A model generated the notes under the pieces. That model saw only the letters and a list, made by a program, of their open reading frames with translations. It had not been told where the DNA came from and did no database searches. A stretch of 13,311 nt of DNA from an uncultured cyanobacterium (GTDB taxonomy: Bacteria; Cyanobacteriota; Cyanobacteriia; Cyanobacteriales; Chroococcidiopsidaceae): positions 1-13,311 of the forward strand of contig CAMIFA010000142.1 in NCBI GenBank assembly GCA_946221495.1, in the 5' to 3' direction. Positions 12,242 through 13,311 of this stretch are shown here, piece by piece. The stretch's first letter is position 1. The number at the start of each line of letters is the position of its first letter. Position numbers and translations under genes: made by a program.

Positions 12242-13255
12242 ATGCGTCAAAAAAAGTCTACTAAAAAGCGGTTTCATAAACTATTGACCAGACATCAAAA
12301 GAATAAATCTTTGAAGTCATGGACGCAAAAGTTTTATGGCTATACTGACGAGAAATTGCATTGGGTTCAAGTAGTTTTACGACTTCAAACATCAATTATT
12401 TTAAGTATTATCCCTTGGATATTCTTTTTCAGCGCATATGGTTTTTTAGTTTCACTACTTGAATATCATGAAGCCCACATACCTTTGCCAAAAATAGGTG
12501 CTGGTGTTCCTAATATTGTCTTGAGTTTTAATCTCATCTTAAGTTTATTATTAATTTTTCGGACGAATACAGCTTATGAGCGATTTTGGGAAGGTCGAAA
12601 ACTCTGGGGAAGTTTAGTCAATACCGTTCGTAACTTAACTCGTGGAAACTGGATAGTAATTAAAGAATGCTCAGTAACAAATCGAACAGAAAAGGAAGCA
12701 GCATCGCGCTTAGTGGTTGCTTTTGCGATCGCAACGAAGTTACATCTACGCCGTGAACTTGTGAATGAGGAGTTAATGCCATTGATGTCCTCATTTCAGT
12801 ATGTAAAACTTAAAAATACGAATCATCCGCCACTAGAAATTGCTTTCTGGCTTGGAGAGTATCTACAGTATCAGCATGAGCGTAATCTGCTGAATGTCTA
12901 TCAACTAACTGCTCTCCAGAAATTAGTAGATGATTTAGTAGATATCTTAGGTGGTTGCGAACGCATTTTAAAAACACCGATGCCCTTGGCATATGCTATT
13001 TATCTCAAGCAATTATTAGTGGTTTATTGCTTGATCTTACCTGTTGAATTAGTTAGTAGTTTGAATTGGTGGACTGCTCCAGTTATGGCTTTTATTAGTC
13101 TTATTTTGTTTGGAATTGAAGAAATTGGTTCTGAACTCGAAAATCCTTTTGGACACGATCCGAATGATTTACCTTTAGATATAATGTGTAACACAATGCT
13201 CCGCAATGTTAAAGATTTAGTTCCAGCCGCTACTACTATAAATAGTTTTTATTGA
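12242..13255 (+). CDS. Bestrophin-family (UPF0187) anion channel
   Basis: The 337-residue protein belongs to the bestrophin family, homo-oligomeric membrane channels that pass anions such as chloride or bicarbonate in eukaryotes and, in some bacterial members, cations. A basic N-terminal segment (residues 1-34) precedes the first membrane helices (about 45-70 and 88-105). Signature RTNTAYERFWEGRKLWG lies at 107-123, further helices near 255-290, and the family's acidic C-terminal motif IEEIGSELENPFGHDPNDL, ending PLD, at 292-313. Length is usual for bacterial members. The start ATG follows a run of T and A with no Shine-Dalgarno sequence. A cyanobacterial role in bicarbonate or ion balance is plausible but inferred. 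It is monocistronic as far as the window shows, under promoter-like copy 7. Confidence 0.93.
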   Translation: MRQKKSTKKRFHKLLTRHQKNKSLKSWTQKFYGYTDEKLHWVQVVLRLQTSIILSIIPWIFFFSAYGFLVSLLEYHEAHIPLPKIGAGVPNIVLSFNLILSLLLIFRTNTAYERFWEGRKLWGSLVNTVRNLTRGNWIVIKECSVTNRTEKEAASRLVVAFAIATKLHLRRELVNEELMPLMSSFQYVKLKNTNHPPLEIAFWLGEYLQYQHERNLLNVYQLTALQKLVDDLVDILGGCERILKTPMPLAYAIYLKQLLVVYCLILPVELVSSLNWWTAPVMAFISLILFGIEEIGSELENPFGHDPNDLPLDIMCNTMLRNVKDLVPAATTINSFY

Positions 13256-13311
13256 ATATTTAGTAATTTTGCAATCCATTAAACGTAAGCAGTATCTAAA
13301 CAATTAGAAAC
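13256..13311. other. Tail after the bestrophin gene
   Basis: The last 56 bases are AT-rich; I see no terminator hairpin or start of another gene in them. Confidence 0.5.

Noticed and set aside
12099..12287. 62-codon frame overlapping the bestrophin start
   Set aside because: It starts on TTG inside promoter-like copy 7, is lysine- and isoleucine-rich as expected from AT-rich DNA, and overlaps the bestrophin gene by 46 bases.
1..13311. tRNA or rRNA genes
   Set aside because: No cloverleaf-like arrangement with a T-loop consensus (GGTTCRANTCC) and no rRNA-like sequence was seen on either strand.

Overview
The window looks cyanobacterial. The octamer GCGATCGC (HIP1), a hallmark of many cyanobacterial genomes, occurs six times (near 206, 843, 1732, 2219, 3725 and 12725), and the gene families fit. 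A plasmid-type primase-helicase with small regulators and transposon debris suggests a plasmid or other accessory replicon. That is inference: no partition gene, integrase or complete origin is in view. I see no tRNA, rRNA or CRISPR array.

Left part (1-4557), replication and maintenance. The window opens on a hairpin like the right end of an IS200/IS605-type (TnpB) transposon, which appears to have replaced the 3' end of a small leftward gene for a membrane-anchored protein. Then come a ribbon-helix-helix protein with a coiled-coil tail that looks frameshifted, a leftward XRE repressor with a 17-bp palindrome upstream, a structured 540-bp non-coding stretch with nested inverted repeats, and a 924-residue DUF3854/TOPRIM-like plus D5/P4-type helicase. 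The helicase gene carries in its linker two clusters of an 8-bp motif in opposite orientation at about 12-bp pitch, which resembles an origin embedded in the gene.

Right part (4558-13311), accessory envelope genes. In order: a non-coding, hairpin-rich kilobase with a candidate small RNA; a leader peptide overlapping a GH3-family acyl-amido synthetase; a 33-residue membrane microprotein; a leftward four-repeat DUF347 membrane protein; a kilobase without clear genes; the N-terminal remnant of a larger membrane protein; an SCO4402-like soluble protein with an overlapping membrane microprotein; a second DUF347 protein; a decayed transposase zinc-ribbon fragment; and a bestrophin-family channel.

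What ties the right part together is a repeated promoter-like element. A 20-base box (AATCTTTCCRAGTTCTTGAC) is followed after exactly 6 bases by a TATCTA-like -10 and then RRGT. I find seven copies, six rightward and one leftward, and none in the left part. They lie before the GH3 leader, the microprotein, the truncated membrane gene, the second DUF347 gene, the bestrophin gene and two apparently non-coding units. The simplest reading is a local regulon under one alternative sigma factor or activator, made mostly of membrane proteins. Its trigger cannot be read from the sequence.
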